From NCBI GenBank assembly GCA_045532035.1, contig JAZSFD010000050.1:1-64000 (forward strand): a stretch of DNA of 64,000 nt, read 5' to 3'. This stretch comes from UMGS1052 sp045532035. Lineage in GTDB: Bacteria; Bacillota; Clostridia; Oscillospirales; CAG-382. Positions within the stretch are counted from its first letter, which is position 1. Every line of letters starts with the position of its first letter. Shown here piece by piece: positions 43,096 to 51,106 of the stretch. The translations under genes and the position numbers were made by a program. The notes below the pieces were generated by a model. It was not told where the DNA came from, made no database searches, and worked only from the letters and a program-made list of their open reading frames with translations.

Positions 43096-43317
43096 TTGAA
43101 ATACCGTATAAGAGACCTTCGGGAAGACAAAGATCTGCGCCAAAAAGAAATTGCCGATCTGCTTCATATACACCAAACCACCTATTCCGACTATGAACTG
43201 GGAAATCTCAACATTCCGATTTCGGTCTTGTCACAGCTTGCGGATTTTTATGAAACCAGCATCGACTATCTTGTGAGCAGAACAGACGAGAAAAAGCCAT
43301 ATCCAAAAAAGAAATAA
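43096..43317 (+). CDS. XRE-family small HTH regulator
   Basis: 73 residues from TTG 43096, five bases behind GAGGTGA (a GTG at 43087 overlaps the site). One Cro/CI-type helix-turn-helix (IRDLREDKDLRQKEIADLL, HIHQTTYSDYELG) and a C-terminal YETSIDYLVSRTD, the usual end of such single-domain regulators. Target unknown. The terminator at 43326-43352 follows. Confidence 0.85.
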   Translation: MKYRIRDLREDKDLRQKEIADLLHIHQTTYSDYELGNLNIPISVLSQLADFYETSIDYLVSRTDEKKPYPKKK

Positions 43318-43325
43318 GACAAGAA

Positions 43326-43352
43326 ACAGCACTCCTCACCGAGTGCTGTTTT
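43326..43352 (+). terminator. Terminator of the XRE-type gene
   Basis: ACAGCACTC (43326-43334), loop CTCACC, GAGTGCTGT, then TTTGATTT. Confidence 0.85.
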
Positions 43353-43416
43353 GATTTCAGCATTATTTAATGTTGCACCAAATTTGCACCAAATCAAAAA
43401 TCAAGACAAAAAGAAA

Positions 43417-43444
43417 ACCTCGAAAACGCTTTGTTTTCGAGGTT
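43417..43444 (-). terminator. Terminator of rplM-rpsI
   Basis: AACCTCGAAAAC pairs with GTTTTCGAGGTT around GCTTT; a T-rich tract follows on the minus strand after the rpsI stop. Confidence 0.85.
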
Positions 43445-43470
43445 TTTTGATAACTCCCATTCGGGACAAA

Positions 43471-43872
43471 TTATCTCTTGCTGAACTGAGGAGCACGACG
43501 AGCTGCTTTGAGTCCGTACTTCTTTCTTTCCTTCATTCTGGGGTCACGAGTGAGGAAGCCTGCCTTCTTGAGAACCGAACGATAGTTGGGATCTGCCTGA
43601 AGGAGTGCTCTTGCGAGACCGTGACGGATAGCACCTGCCTGACCGGAAACTCCGCCGCCCTTAACGGTGCAGATGAGGTCAAATGTGCCAGCTGTATTTG
43701 TGGATTCGAAAGGCTGGTTAACGATGAGCTTGAGTGTTCCGAGACCAAAATAGTCACCGATGTCTCTGCCGTTGATGGTGATAACACCTGTACCGGGCAT
43801 AATGCGAACACGGGCGATCGAGCTCTTTCTTCTTCCTGTGCCGTAGAAATAAGGCTTTGCGCTTGTATACAT
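43471..43872 (-). CDS. rpsI: 30S ribosomal protein S9
   Basis: 133 residues. It starts near YFYGTGRRKSSIARVRI and ends with the universal basic tail (RERKKYGLKAARRAPQFSKR type), whose last Arg contacts the P-site tRNA anticodon. It lies 22 bases downstream of rplM in the same transcript, the usual rplM-rpsI pair. AAGGGAG precedes the ATG. Confidence 0.98.
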   Translation of the reverse strand: MYTSAKPYFYGTGRRKSSIARVRIMPGTGVITINGRDIGDYFGLGTLKLIVNQPFESTNTAGTFDLICTVKGGGVSGQAGAIRHGLARALLQADPNYRSVLKKAGFLTRDPRMKERKKYGLKAARRAPQFSKR

Positions 43873-43894
43873 AGTTTAGTTACTCCCTTCTCGA

Positions 43895-44320
43895 TTATTC
43901 AAGCACGATAGGCTTCTGAGCAGCGTTATCGTGTTCTGCGCCGGCGTAAACATGAAGTCTTGTAAAGCTCTTGTCGCCGATCTTGTTGTGGGGGAGCATA
44001 CCCTTAACTGCAAGCTCCATTGCCATTTCAGGCTTTGTCTGCATGAGAGTTCTGTAATCAACAGTCTTGAGACCGCCGATGTAACCTGTGTGGTACTGGT
44101 GTACCTTGTTTTCAAGCTTCTTGCCTGTGAGAACAGCCTTGGAAGCGTTGATGATGATAACGAATTCGCCACAGTCAACATGGGGTGTGAATTCGGGTCT
44201 GTGCTTGCCGCGAAGAATGTCGGCAGCCTTAACAGCTGTTTTTCCGAGAGGCTTGCCGGCTGCATCGATAACATACCATTTGCGTTCGATGGTCTCGGCT
44301 TTTGCCATAAATGTAGACAT
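43895..44320 (-). CDS. rplM: 50S ribosomal protein L13
   Basis: 141 residues from ATG 44320 with GGAGG ten bases upstream; a longer frame to 44350 has no support. Family marks are RKWYVIDAAGKPLG, HTGYIGG and MLPHNKIG. L13 is an early assembly protein of the 50S subunit. First gene of the rplM-rpsI operon, with the promoter at 44366-44393. Confidence 0.98.
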   Translation of the reverse strand: MSTFMAKAETIERKWYVIDAAGKPLGKTAVKAADILRGKHRPEFTPHVDCGEFVIIINASKAVLTGKKLENKVHQYHTGYIGGLKTVDYRTLMQTKPEMAMELAVKGMLPHNKIGDKSFTRLHVYAGAEHDNAAQKPIVLE

Positions 44321-44365
44321 AATCCTAAGTCCTCCAAAATATTTTTTCATTAGTCAACGAGTATT

Positions 44366-44393
44366 ATTATAACACAAACTTTTGGTTTGTCAA
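44366..44393 (-). promoter_or_regulatory. Promoter of rplM-rpsI
   Basis: TTGACA (44388-44393), 16 bases, TATAAT (44366-44371) on the minus strand. Confidence 0.8.
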
Positions 44394-44683
44394 TACCTTT
44401 TTTCAAAAAAATACCTCAAAATGTCGTTTTTTTGCCTGTTTTCTTCGATTTTCTTTCGATTTCTCGGTGGCGAGGAACATTTTTGCACATTTTCAGAAGC
44501 TATGACGATATTTTTCCATCGATATCGCAAAAAGCTCGCCGTTTGTCGGAGGGGTATAGGTTATGTCATTGGCACCTGCGGCAATGGTTGCAAAACACCT
44601 CTTTTTTGTACATATATATTATAAATGTGTTTTTGGAAAAAAGTGCCGTATTTTCACAAAAAACAATCTTTGGATTACTAATT
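44394..44683. other. Intergenic region between rplM and the AbrB-type gene
   Basis: About 290 bases without a convincing gene. It is T- and A-rich on the rplM side and has a GGAGGGG stretch near 44549, but no reading frame with family character follows. Confidence 0.5.
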
Positions 44684-44710
44684 ACAAAAACCGCCGGTCG
44701 GCGGTTTTGT
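44684..44710 (-). terminator. Terminator of the AbrB-type gene
   Basis: ACAAAACCGCCG-type arm pairs with CGGCGGTTTTGT (loop GGTC core), directly after the minus-strand stop at 44737. Confidence 0.7.
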
Positions 44711-44736
44711 AATAATGTCGTGGATGAGAAAATATA

Positions 44737-44991
44737 TTAGAGGTAGTCACAAAGCTCGGTGAGCTTCTTTGCACAATCGGCGCAGACGAGCTTGTCCTTG
44801 TATTTCACGGTGTTTTCACCCGATCCACAGAAAAGGCAAGCAGGGTTATATTTCTTGAGTATGACCTTATCCTCGTCAACGAAGATCTCAAGAGGCTCGT
44901 CAACCCCGTATCCCATTCTTTTTCTCAGATCGGCAGGTAAAACGATTCGTCCCAGGCGGTCAACAGTGCGAACAATTCCCAAAGCTTTCAT
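44737..44991 (-). CDS. AbrB/SpoVT-type transition regulator with zinc-ribbon C-terminus
   Basis: 84 residues. The N-terminal swapped-hairpin domain reads LGIVRTVDRLGRIVLPADLRKRMGY (AbrB/MazE fold). The C-terminal 35 residues carry four cysteines in CLFCG...CADC form, which would bind zinc. Such AbrB-like regulators control transition-state and sporulation genes. It is divergent from spmAB and has its own consensus promoter at 45052-45080. Confidence 0.9.
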   Translation of the reverse strand: MKALGIVRTVDRLGRIVLPADLRKRMGYGVDEPLEIFVDEDKVILKKYNPACLFCGSGENTVKYKDKLVCADCAKKLTELCDYL

Positions 44992-45051
44992 AGTCAGGCT
45001 CCCCCTTTGTTTTACAATTTTTGAAATTAATTAAGTCTCTTATTATTATTT

Positions 45052-45080
45052 ATTATACAACATTTTTTGCCCAATGTCAA
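45052..45080 (-). promoter_or_regulatory. Consensus promoter of the AbrB-type gene
   Basis: TTGACA (45075-45080), 17 bases, TATAAT (45052-45057) on the minus strand. Confidence 0.85.
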
Positions 45081-45150
45081 CATTTTTTGTGATAAAAAAT
45101 GTAATTTTGGCAAGTTTTGTCAAATAATTGTCAAGAAAGGTCGGATGCGG

Positions 45151-45729
45151 ATGATATCGAAGGTTTTTTCGGTGCTGGTCAGCGCTTCTTTTGTCTTTGC
45201 GCTTCTTAATGGGCGGATGGAAGAATTGGGAGCAGCCATCATTTCGGGTGCCGCCGACGCAGTCAGCATTTCGGTCTCCATGCTCGGAATGCTCTGCCTT
45301 TGGAAAGGGGTAATAAACATTCTTGACTATGCGGGAGCCACAAAGCTTATCTCAAAGCTTGTACAGCCTGTACTGAAGCTGATATATCCGGTTGCATTTT
45401 CGAAAAACTGCGGTGCCGATGAGATATGCGCAAATTTCGCCGCAAATTTTCTGGGACTCGGAAATGCCGCTCTTCCAATGGGTCTTTCGGCGATGGAAAA
45501 GCTTTCCCGCCTTGAAAACGGAGAAAATGATATGCTGACCTTTGCGGTGCTTGCCACAGCACCGATACAGCTTATTCCAACGACCCTCATCACCCTGCGC
45601 TCCGCCGCAGGATCGGTCTCTCCCTACGCCATCATTCCGCCCATCCTCATCTGCTCTGTTGCAACCACAATTTTTGCAGTTATGCTCTGTAAGGTGTGCG
45701 CACTTTTTAATAAAAGGAGAAGAGAATGA
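45151..45729 (+). CDS. spmA: Spore maturation protein A
   Basis: 192 residues. ATG 45151 sits ten bases behind AAAGG; ATG 45145 is possible. Nucleoside-recognition (Gate) domain with CGADEICANFAANFLGLGNAALPMG as the diagnostic SpmA segment, several membrane helices, and PTTLITLRSAAGS near the end. SpmA acts with SpmB in spore core dehydration. The spmB start overlaps the spmA stop by four bases. Confidence 0.92.
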   Translation: MISKVFSVLVSASFVFALLNGRMEELGAAIISGAADAVSISVSMLGMLCLWKGVINILDYAGATKLISKLVQPVLKLIYPVAFSKNCGADEICANFAANFLGLGNAALPMGLSAMEKLSRLENGENDMLTFAVLATAPIQLIPTTLITLRSAAGSVSPYAIIPPILICSVATTIFAVMLCKVCALFNKRRRE

Positions 45730-46247
45730 CAAATCTTGCCTCTTTTTTTCTTCCGTCGGTCTTTTTATGTGTCGCTGCAATTTTGTTTTTTTCAAAAAAA
45801 GATCTGTTTCCCCTTTTCCTCTCGGGGTGCAAAGAAGGAGCAAGGCTGACTTATGAGCTTCTGCCCACCCTGATTCTGCTTATAGTTTCGGTGAGAATGT
45901 TCTCGGCAAGCGGAGGGATGCAGGCGCTTTGTGCCGCCATATCTCCTTTGTGCAAAACCCTCGGTATCCCGACAGAGCTTCTGCCCGTGGCGATAATGCG
46001 TCCCATATCGGGAAGCGGTGCCACCGCCATGATAACCGAGCTTTTTGCCACATCAGGTCCCGACAGTCGTGCGGGAGCTGCGGCATCGGTGCTGATGGGC
46101 TCGTCGGACACGATACTTTATACCCTTTCGGTCTATTTTTCTCATATAAAAGCGAAAAAGACAGGGTACGCCCTGCCTGTTTCGTTTGCAGTTATGATAT
46201 TTTGTCTTGTTTTCTCAAGCTTTATCGCAAAGCTAATGCTTAGCTGA
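45726..46247 (+). CDS. spmB: Spore maturation protein B
   Basis: 173 residues. Gate-domain membrane protein with LPVAIMRPISGSGATAMITELF and MGSSDTILYTLSVYFSHI, typical for SpmB. It pairs with SpmA; the ATG overlaps the spmA stop. Its 3-prime end overlaps the convergent lipoprotein gene by eight bases. Confidence 0.93.
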   Translation: MTNLASFFLPSVFLCVAAILFFSKKDLFPLFLSGCKEGARLTYELLPTLILLIVSVRMFSASGGMQALCAAISPLCKTLGIPTELLPVAIMRPISGSGATAMITELFATSGPDSRAGAAASVLMGSSDTILYTLSVYFSHIKAKKTGYALPVSFAVMIFCLVFSSFIAKLMLS

Positions 46248-47178
46248 CCTGCGCTCCGCCCCATTCGACCACAGTGAATCCTTCTCTTTCGGGGGAAGAA
46301 AGCTCCTGGGCAGGTATTTCAACAGGCGATGACACAGGCTTTGTTGCCATAAAAACTCTGATAAAAGTGTCGGGGGCAGGAGTTATGTCAAGATGTGCGT
46401 TTTCGGTATATACCTCGCTTTGGAATGAGATGAGATTATATTCATTTTTCTCCATACAAGGCAGCCAATAAACGATGAATTCGTTTGCCTCGCGGCGGGA
46501 AAGACCGAGCCTTGAAAGAGCATCTTCAAGAAATTCCGCAGAATCGGCACCTTTTATGCAAAAGCCCTCCGAAAAGTCATATTCCACAGGACTTGTGCCC
46601 TCCCAATAGAGATAATTATACTCTTTTCCGTCCTTGTCAACAAGCGTTCCGTCGGGATTCGCCGTGACTTCCCATCCGCCGTCATATTTCGGATAGGTGC
46701 AAAAAAGCTTGCCCTTATAGTCAAGCTTTACGCTCACCTGTGTCGGTTTTTCGGGGTAAAGATAGATAACAGGCTTTTCATCGACGGCATAATAGACCTC
46801 ATTGACGCGGTTTACCGTGATCTTTTCGGCATAATACCAACCGCTGACACAATCGTCAAGCGAGCTGTCGGCGCTTTCTGCCGCATCTCCCGCAACAACG
46901 GTAACTGTCATTGCACCCGAAAGAAAATCAAAGTCGAATTCATCCTCGGCGATTCCCAGGAAATCAAGAACTCCCTTATCTTCGACCACAAGCTCGGTCT
47001 CTTCGGTAATGCGGAAAGCGATGTTTTCATCCTCGCAGACAAGCTCAAAATACATATTTTCGCCGTTCTCGTCCTGACCGAAGGTGGCAATCTCCCCCTT
47101 TTTCAGCTTTCCCGAGTCACAACCCGCAATAATAGCCGAAACCAATAAAATTGTCAAAAACGCTGTCAGCTTTTTCAT
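46240..47178 (-). CDS. Lipoprotein with conserved ‘PVIYLYPE’ domain
   Basis: 312 residues from ATG 47178 with GGAGG nine bases upstream. Signal peptide with lipobox IIAGC. The C-terminal half contains KPVIYLYPEKPTQVSVKLDY and KYDGGWEVTANPDG, a domain common in uncharacterised gut-bacterial surface proteins. Function unknown. Its 3-prime end overlaps spmB by eight bases (convergent). Confidence 0.8.
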   Translation of the reverse strand: MKKLTAFLTILLVSAIIAGCDSGKLKKGEIATFGQDENGENMYFELVCEDENIAFRITEETELVVEDKGVLDFLGIAEDEFDFDFLSGAMTVTVVAGDAAESADSSLDDCVSGWYYAEKITVNRVNEVYYAVDEKPVIYLYPEKPTQVSVKLDYKGKLFCTYPKYDGGWEVTANPDGTLVDKDGKEYNYLYWEGTSPVEYDFSEGFCIKGADSAEFLEDALSRLGLSRREANEFIVYWLPCMEKNEYNLISFQSEVYTENAHLDITPAPDTFIRVFMATKPVSSPVEIPAQELSSPEREGFTVVEWGGAQVS

Positions 47179-47266
47179 ATGGATCAATCCTCCTTTTGCT
47201 TTTTTAGACGGCAAAATGAGATGAAAGTTCCGATATCTCCAAAATCATTTCTTGTCTCTGTTTCTG

Positions 47267-47295
47267 TTGATTTTTCGGGTCGGATATGTTACAAT
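47267..47295 (+). promoter_or_regulatory. Promoter of the SbcD-like gene
   Basis: TTGATT (47267-47272), 17 bases, TACAAT (47290-47295). Confidence 0.65.
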
Positions 47296-47338
47296 ATAAT
47301 ATAAATGAAAAAAGACAGCAAATGCGAGGTAGATATAA

Positions 47339-48463
47339 ATGCTTAAAATATTCCACACCGCCGACATTCATCTTGATGCACCCTTCTCGCTTTCAGATCC
47401 CGTTGAGGCGGAAAAGCGCAGAACGGGTCTTCGAAGCACCTTTTGCTCGATGATCCACGCGGCAAAGCGCATGGAGGCGGATGTTTTTTTGATCGCGGGA
47501 GATCTTTTTGAAGAAAGCTTTGTGACAAAAGACACGGCATCGGCAGTTCTTCGCGAGATAGAATCTTTCCCCTCCTGCCATTTCTTCATTATCCCGGGAA
47601 ATCACGATCCTTACAGCGAAAGCTCTCCCTATGCGCTGCTCTCATGGCCCGAAAACGCCCATATTTTCAAGAGCACCGAGGTTACATATTTTGATCTTCC
47701 CGAAAAAAACGCGCGCATCTACGGACACGCTTACACCTCGAAGGAGCTGTCAGATGGAATCTTTGACGGCTTCCGCGTTGAGGACGAAAGCAAGATCAAT
47801 ATTCTTCTCGCCCACGGCTTTGTAAATATGCCCCAGTCGTCCTGCAATGTGCTCATGAAAAGCGACATTGAAAAAAGCGGGCTTGACTATGTGGCTCTCG
47901 GACACGTCCACGCAGGCACCGAATTTGAAAAAGCAGGCGATACATACTATGCCTTTTCGGGCTGTGCCGTCGGACGAAGCTTTGACGAATGCGGCTATAA
48001 ATCGGCGATCATAGGCGCAATTTCAAAGGAAAACGGCAAAGCTGATGTAAAACTCGGCAGATTCAAATGCTCCGGCCGCCGATTTGAAATTCTGAAGATA
48101 GATCTGACAGGCACAAAGAGTGAGGCTGAAGCGCTTTCGGCGATTGCCGAAAAAGGCGCAGAATATGGCGAGGACACCTCTTTGCGCATCATCATCGATG
48201 GCGCTGTGGCACCCGATATTTCAATTGATACCGAAAAAGTCAAAAAAGTTCTGAAAATGCCCGCATACATTGAGATCATCGACAACACCCTGCCCCTTTT
48301 CGATGCAGAAAAGCTCAAAGCCGACAAGACAGTCATCGGCGCTTTTTACAGAAGCCTTGAGGACAAGCTCGGCTCAAGTGACCCGAAGGTCAGAAAGACC
48401 GCCTTTCTTGCCCTGAAATACGGCCTTGCCGCCCTTTGCGGCAGAGACATCGGGGCAGAATGA
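47339..48463 (+). CDS. DNA repair exonuclease of the SbcD/Mre11 phosphoesterase family (YhaO-like)
   Basis: 374 residues. Metal-site motifs HTADIHLDAP, AGDLFEESF, GNHDPYS, ILLAHGF and LGHVHAG are all present, so it should be active. The C-terminal domain is the shorter YhaO type. SbcD-type nucleases work with an SbcC/YhaN ATPase, but none lies next to it here. The start is ATG 47339 with GCGAGGT-like ribosome sequence. Confidence 0.88.
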   Translation: MLKIFHTADIHLDAPFSLSDPVEAEKRRTGLRSTFCSMIHAAKRMEADVFLIAGDLFEESFVTKDTASAVLREIESFPSCHFFIIPGNHDPYSESSPYALLSWPENAHIFKSTEVTYFDLPEKNARIYGHAYTSKELSDGIFDGFRVEDESKINILLAHGFVNMPQSSCNVLMKSDIEKSGLDYVALGHVHAGTEFEKAGDTYYAFSGCAVGRSFDECGYKSAIIGAISKENGKADVKLGRFKCSGRRFEILKIDLTGTKSEAEALSAIAEKGAEYGEDTSLRIIIDGAVAPDISIDTEKVKKVLKMPAYIEIIDNTLPLFDAEKLKADKTVIGAFYRSLEDKLGSSDPKVRKTAFLALKYGLAALCGRDIGAE

Positions 48464-48508
48464 GTATTTGATTTTGTCATTTCACACAATATCGGATATT
48501 ATCCAATA

Positions 48509-48536
48509 TTGCGAAAACACGAAAAAACATTATAAT
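48509..48536 (+). promoter_or_regulatory. Promoter of the TrmN6-like gene
   Basis: TTGCGA (48509-48514), 16 bases, TATAAT (48531-48536). Confidence 0.65.
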
Positions 48537-48564
48537 ATTTACCGTACCCCTGTGCGGTAAATAT
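48535..48564 (+). promoter_or_regulatory. 5-prime leader hairpin of the TrmN6-like gene
   Basis: ATATTTACCG (48535-48544), ten-base loop, CGGTAAATAT (48555-48564), a perfect 10-bp stem beginning at the -10 box. It would sit at the very start of the RNA or act as an operator at the promoter. Confidence 0.6.
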
Positions 48565-48585
48565 CCGACAACAGAGGACATAAAA

Positions 48586-49341
48586 TTGCAGGAACAACCC
48601 AAACTTGAAAAAGTGACCGACACCCTTTCGGTCTATCAGCAAAAAGGGGTCTTCTTCTATGGCACAGATGCCGTTTTGCTCTCGGCATACGCCTCGTGCG
48701 CCGTCAAAAGAAACTCTCAAAGCCGAGGGATTGAGCTCTGCTCGGGCACAGCCTTTGCGGCTCTTTCTCTCATTGACAGATTTCCGTATCTCTCAATGTC
48801 GGCACTTGAAATAAACGAAAAAGCGTGCGAGCTTTCAAGAATGAGTGCGCAGGTAAGCTCTCTTTCCGAAAGATTTTCGGTGACTTGCGGAGATGTAAAA
48901 AATGTCCGCTCGCTTTTCACCTCCGAGCGCTTTGATTTTGTCATCTGCAATCCGCCGTATATGACGGCGACCAGCGGAAAAATGTGTGCCGACGATTATA
49001 AAACAGTGGCACGACACGAAATTCTTTGCAACATCGGCGATATATTTGCCGCCGCATATTTCCTTTTGGGAACCGGCGGAAGCTTATTCATCGTCTACCG
49101 TCCCGACAGGCTTTCATCGCTTTTCTCGGCGGCAAAGGAGAACGGGTTTGAGATAAAAAAGATGACCTTTGTTTTTTCAAAACCCGACCGCGAACCTCCG
49201 CTTGTGCTTTGTGAGGCAAAAAAGCAGGCAAAGGAGGGGCTTGTGATGACAGCGCCCTTCTTCATTTACGGTCCTGACGGACAATATACCGAAAATATGC
49301 GCCGCGCCTGCGAGGAAGGAGAGATCTGCTTTGGCAAATGA
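48586..49341 (+). CDS. tRNA1(Val) adenine-N6 methyltransferase-like protein (TrmN6/YfiC)
   Basis: 251 residues from TTG 48586, eight bases behind AGAGGA. Class I SAM methyltransferase: GIELCSGTAFAALSL (SAM loop), FDFVICNPPYM (catalytic NPPY), and the N-terminal GTDAVLLSAYAS of the TrmN6 family. It methylates N6 of A37 in tRNA1-Val or a related RNA. rsmI overlaps its 3-prime end by 11 bases. Confidence 0.88.
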   Translation: MQEQPKLEKVTDTLSVYQQKGVFFYGTDAVLLSAYASCAVKRNSQSRGIELCSGTAFAALSLIDRFPYLSMSALEINEKACELSRMSAQVSSLSERFSVTCGDVKNVRSLFTSERFDFVICNPPYMTATSGKMCADDYKTVARHEILCNIGDIFAAAYFLLGTGGSLFIVYRPDRLSSLFSAAKENGFEIKKMTFVFSKPDREPPLVLCEAKKQAKEGLVMTAPFFIYGPDGQYTENMRRACEEGEICFGK

Positions 49342-50164
49342 GATAGAAAAGGGCGCCCTTTATGTGGTCGCCACCCCCATCGGAAACCTTTCGGACATGA
49401 CCGAACGTGCAAAAAAAGTCCTCTCCGAGGTCGATTTCATCGCCGCCGAGGACACAAGAGTTTCGGGTCTTCTGCTTTCAAGATTTGATATCAAAAAAAG
49501 CATCATAAATTATTTCGAGCACAACAAAAAGACTGCGGGTGAAAAGATAATCTCCGAGTTGCTTTTGGGAAAAAGCTGTGCTCTTGTAACAGATGCGGGA
49601 ACTCCCGCCATCTCCGACCCGGGCACCGAGCTTTGCGAAAGCGCAAGAGCACAAGGGATAAAAGTCATCCCCGTCCCCGGAGCCTGCGCCGCCATATGCG
49701 CTCTTTGCGCCACAGGCTTTGACAGCAGAAGATTCATCTTCGAAGGCTTTCTGCCTCAGGACGGAGAAAAGGAAGAGGTGCTGACAAGTCTTGTCAACGA
49801 ACGGCGCACCGTCATTTTTTACGAAGCGCCCCACAGGCTGAAAAAAACCCTCTCGGAGCTTTATTCGGCTCTCGGCGACAGAAAGCTATGCCTTTGCCGC
49901 GAGCTCACAAAGATAAACGAGGAGTTTATCATAACAACTCTTGCCGATGCCATAAAGGTATATGAAGAAAAAGAACCCCGGGGCGAATATGTTCTTGTGC
50001 TCGGCGGAAAGAGTGAAACAGAAGAAGTCTTCTGGGAAAAGCTTTCGGTTAAAGAGCACGTGGACTTTTATATCGACAAGGGGCTTTCGAAGATGGACGC
50101 CATAAAAGCGTGCGCAAAGGACCGCGGTGTCGCCAAAAACAGCATTTACAAGGAAATGCTTTGA
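49331..50164 (+). CDS. rsmI: 16S rRNA (cytidine1402-2'-O)-methyltransferase
   Basis: 277 residues from TTG 49331 behind AAGGAGA. Family marks VVATPIGNLSDMTERAK, AEDTRVSGLLLSRF, SDAGTPAISDPG-like (TDAGTPAISDPG) and IFYEAPHRLKKTL. It methylates the ribose of C1402 in the ribosomal P site. It overlaps the TrmN6-like gene, a common yabB-rsmI arrangement. Confidence 0.96.
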   Translation: MANEIEKGALYVVATPIGNLSDMTERAKKVLSEVDFIAAEDTRVSGLLLSRFDIKKSIINYFEHNKKTAGEKIISELLLGKSCALVTDAGTPAISDPGTELCESARAQGIKVIPVPGACAAICALCATGFDSRRFIFEGFLPQDGEKEEVLTSLVNERRTVIFYEAPHRLKKTLSELYSALGDRKLCLCRELTKINEEFIITTLADAIKVYEEKEPRGEYVLVLGGKSETEEVFWEKLSVKEHVDFYIDKGLSKMDAIKACAKDRGVAKNSIYKEML

Positions 50165-50165
50165 T

Positions 50166-51092
50166 ATGATATATCCAAATAACAAACGCTACAACACTCT
50201 CGACGGTTATCTGAAGCAAAAATTCAGCTGCAAGGTGGCAAAGGTCAGCCTCAACGCAGGCTTTTCCTGCCCCAACCGCGACGGAACAAAAGGCTATGGC
50301 GGATGCATATATTGCTCGCCCATGGCAAGCGGAGATTTTGCAGGAAACTGCAAAAAGTCGATTCGCGAACAGTTTGATGAGATCTCGGCGCAGATGTCAA
50401 AAAAATGGAAGGACGCAAAGTTCATGCCCTATTTTCAAGCAGGCACAAACACCTACGCTCCCCTTTCAAGGCTTAAAGAGGTATATGAGCAAGCCCTTGC
50501 CATTGAAGACATTGTGGGCATAAGTATCGCCACACGCCCCGACTGCATCTCAAACGAAACACTTTCGTATCTTGAAGAAATCTCCAAAAGAACATATCTT
50601 TCGGTGGAGCTTGGACTTCAGAGCATTTTTGACAAAACGGGAGAGATAATCCGACGCGGCACGACTTTCGCGGAGTTTTGCGACTGCTTTTCAAGGCTTA
50701 AAGAACGCAAAATCAATGTCTGTGTCCACCTGATCAACGGACTTCCGGGAGAAGACCGGAACATGATGCTTGAAAGCGTGCGCACAGTGTCCGAAATGCA
50801 TCCCCATTCCATAAAGCTTCATATGCTTCATATTCTTGAAAACACCGATTGCGCCGATATGTACCGCAAGGGTGAGATAAAAGTTTTCGAAAAGGACGAA
50901 TATGTGGAGCTTGTCTGCGATGAGCTTGAGATCATCCATCCCGAAATCGTCATCCAGCGCATCACGGGAGACGGCGCCCGAGACAGCCTGATCGCACCCC
51001 TTTGGAGCATCAAAAAATTTGATGTGATAAACGGTGTTGACAAAGAACTTTTAAGACGAAATTCATATCAGGGAATCGGAATATCAGAATAA
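50166..51092 (+). CDS. TIGR01212-type radical SAM protein (YhcC-like)
   Basis: 308 residues from ATG 50166. Radical SAM cluster CPNRDGTKGYGGCIYC (CxxxxxxxxxCxxC form of this family), FQAGTNTYAPL, SIATRPDC, VELGLQS and HLINGLPGE. Function unknown although the protein is widely conserved. It overlaps nothing; rsmI ends two bases before it. Confidence 0.92.
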   Translation: MIYPNNKRYNTLDGYLKQKFSCKVAKVSLNAGFSCPNRDGTKGYGGCIYCSPMASGDFAGNCKKSIREQFDEISAQMSKKWKDAKFMPYFQAGTNTYAPLSRLKEVYEQALAIEDIVGISIATRPDCISNETLSYLEEISKRTYLSVELGLQSIFDKTGEIIRRGTTFAEFCDCFSRLKERKINVCVHLINGLPGEDRNMMLESVRTVSEMHPHSIKLHMLHILENTDCADMYRKGEIKVFEKDEYVELVCDELEIIHPEIVIQRITGDGARDSLIAPLWSIKKFDVINGVDKELLRRNSYQGIGISE

Positions 51093-51106
51093 AAGGAGAA
51101 AGAAAA

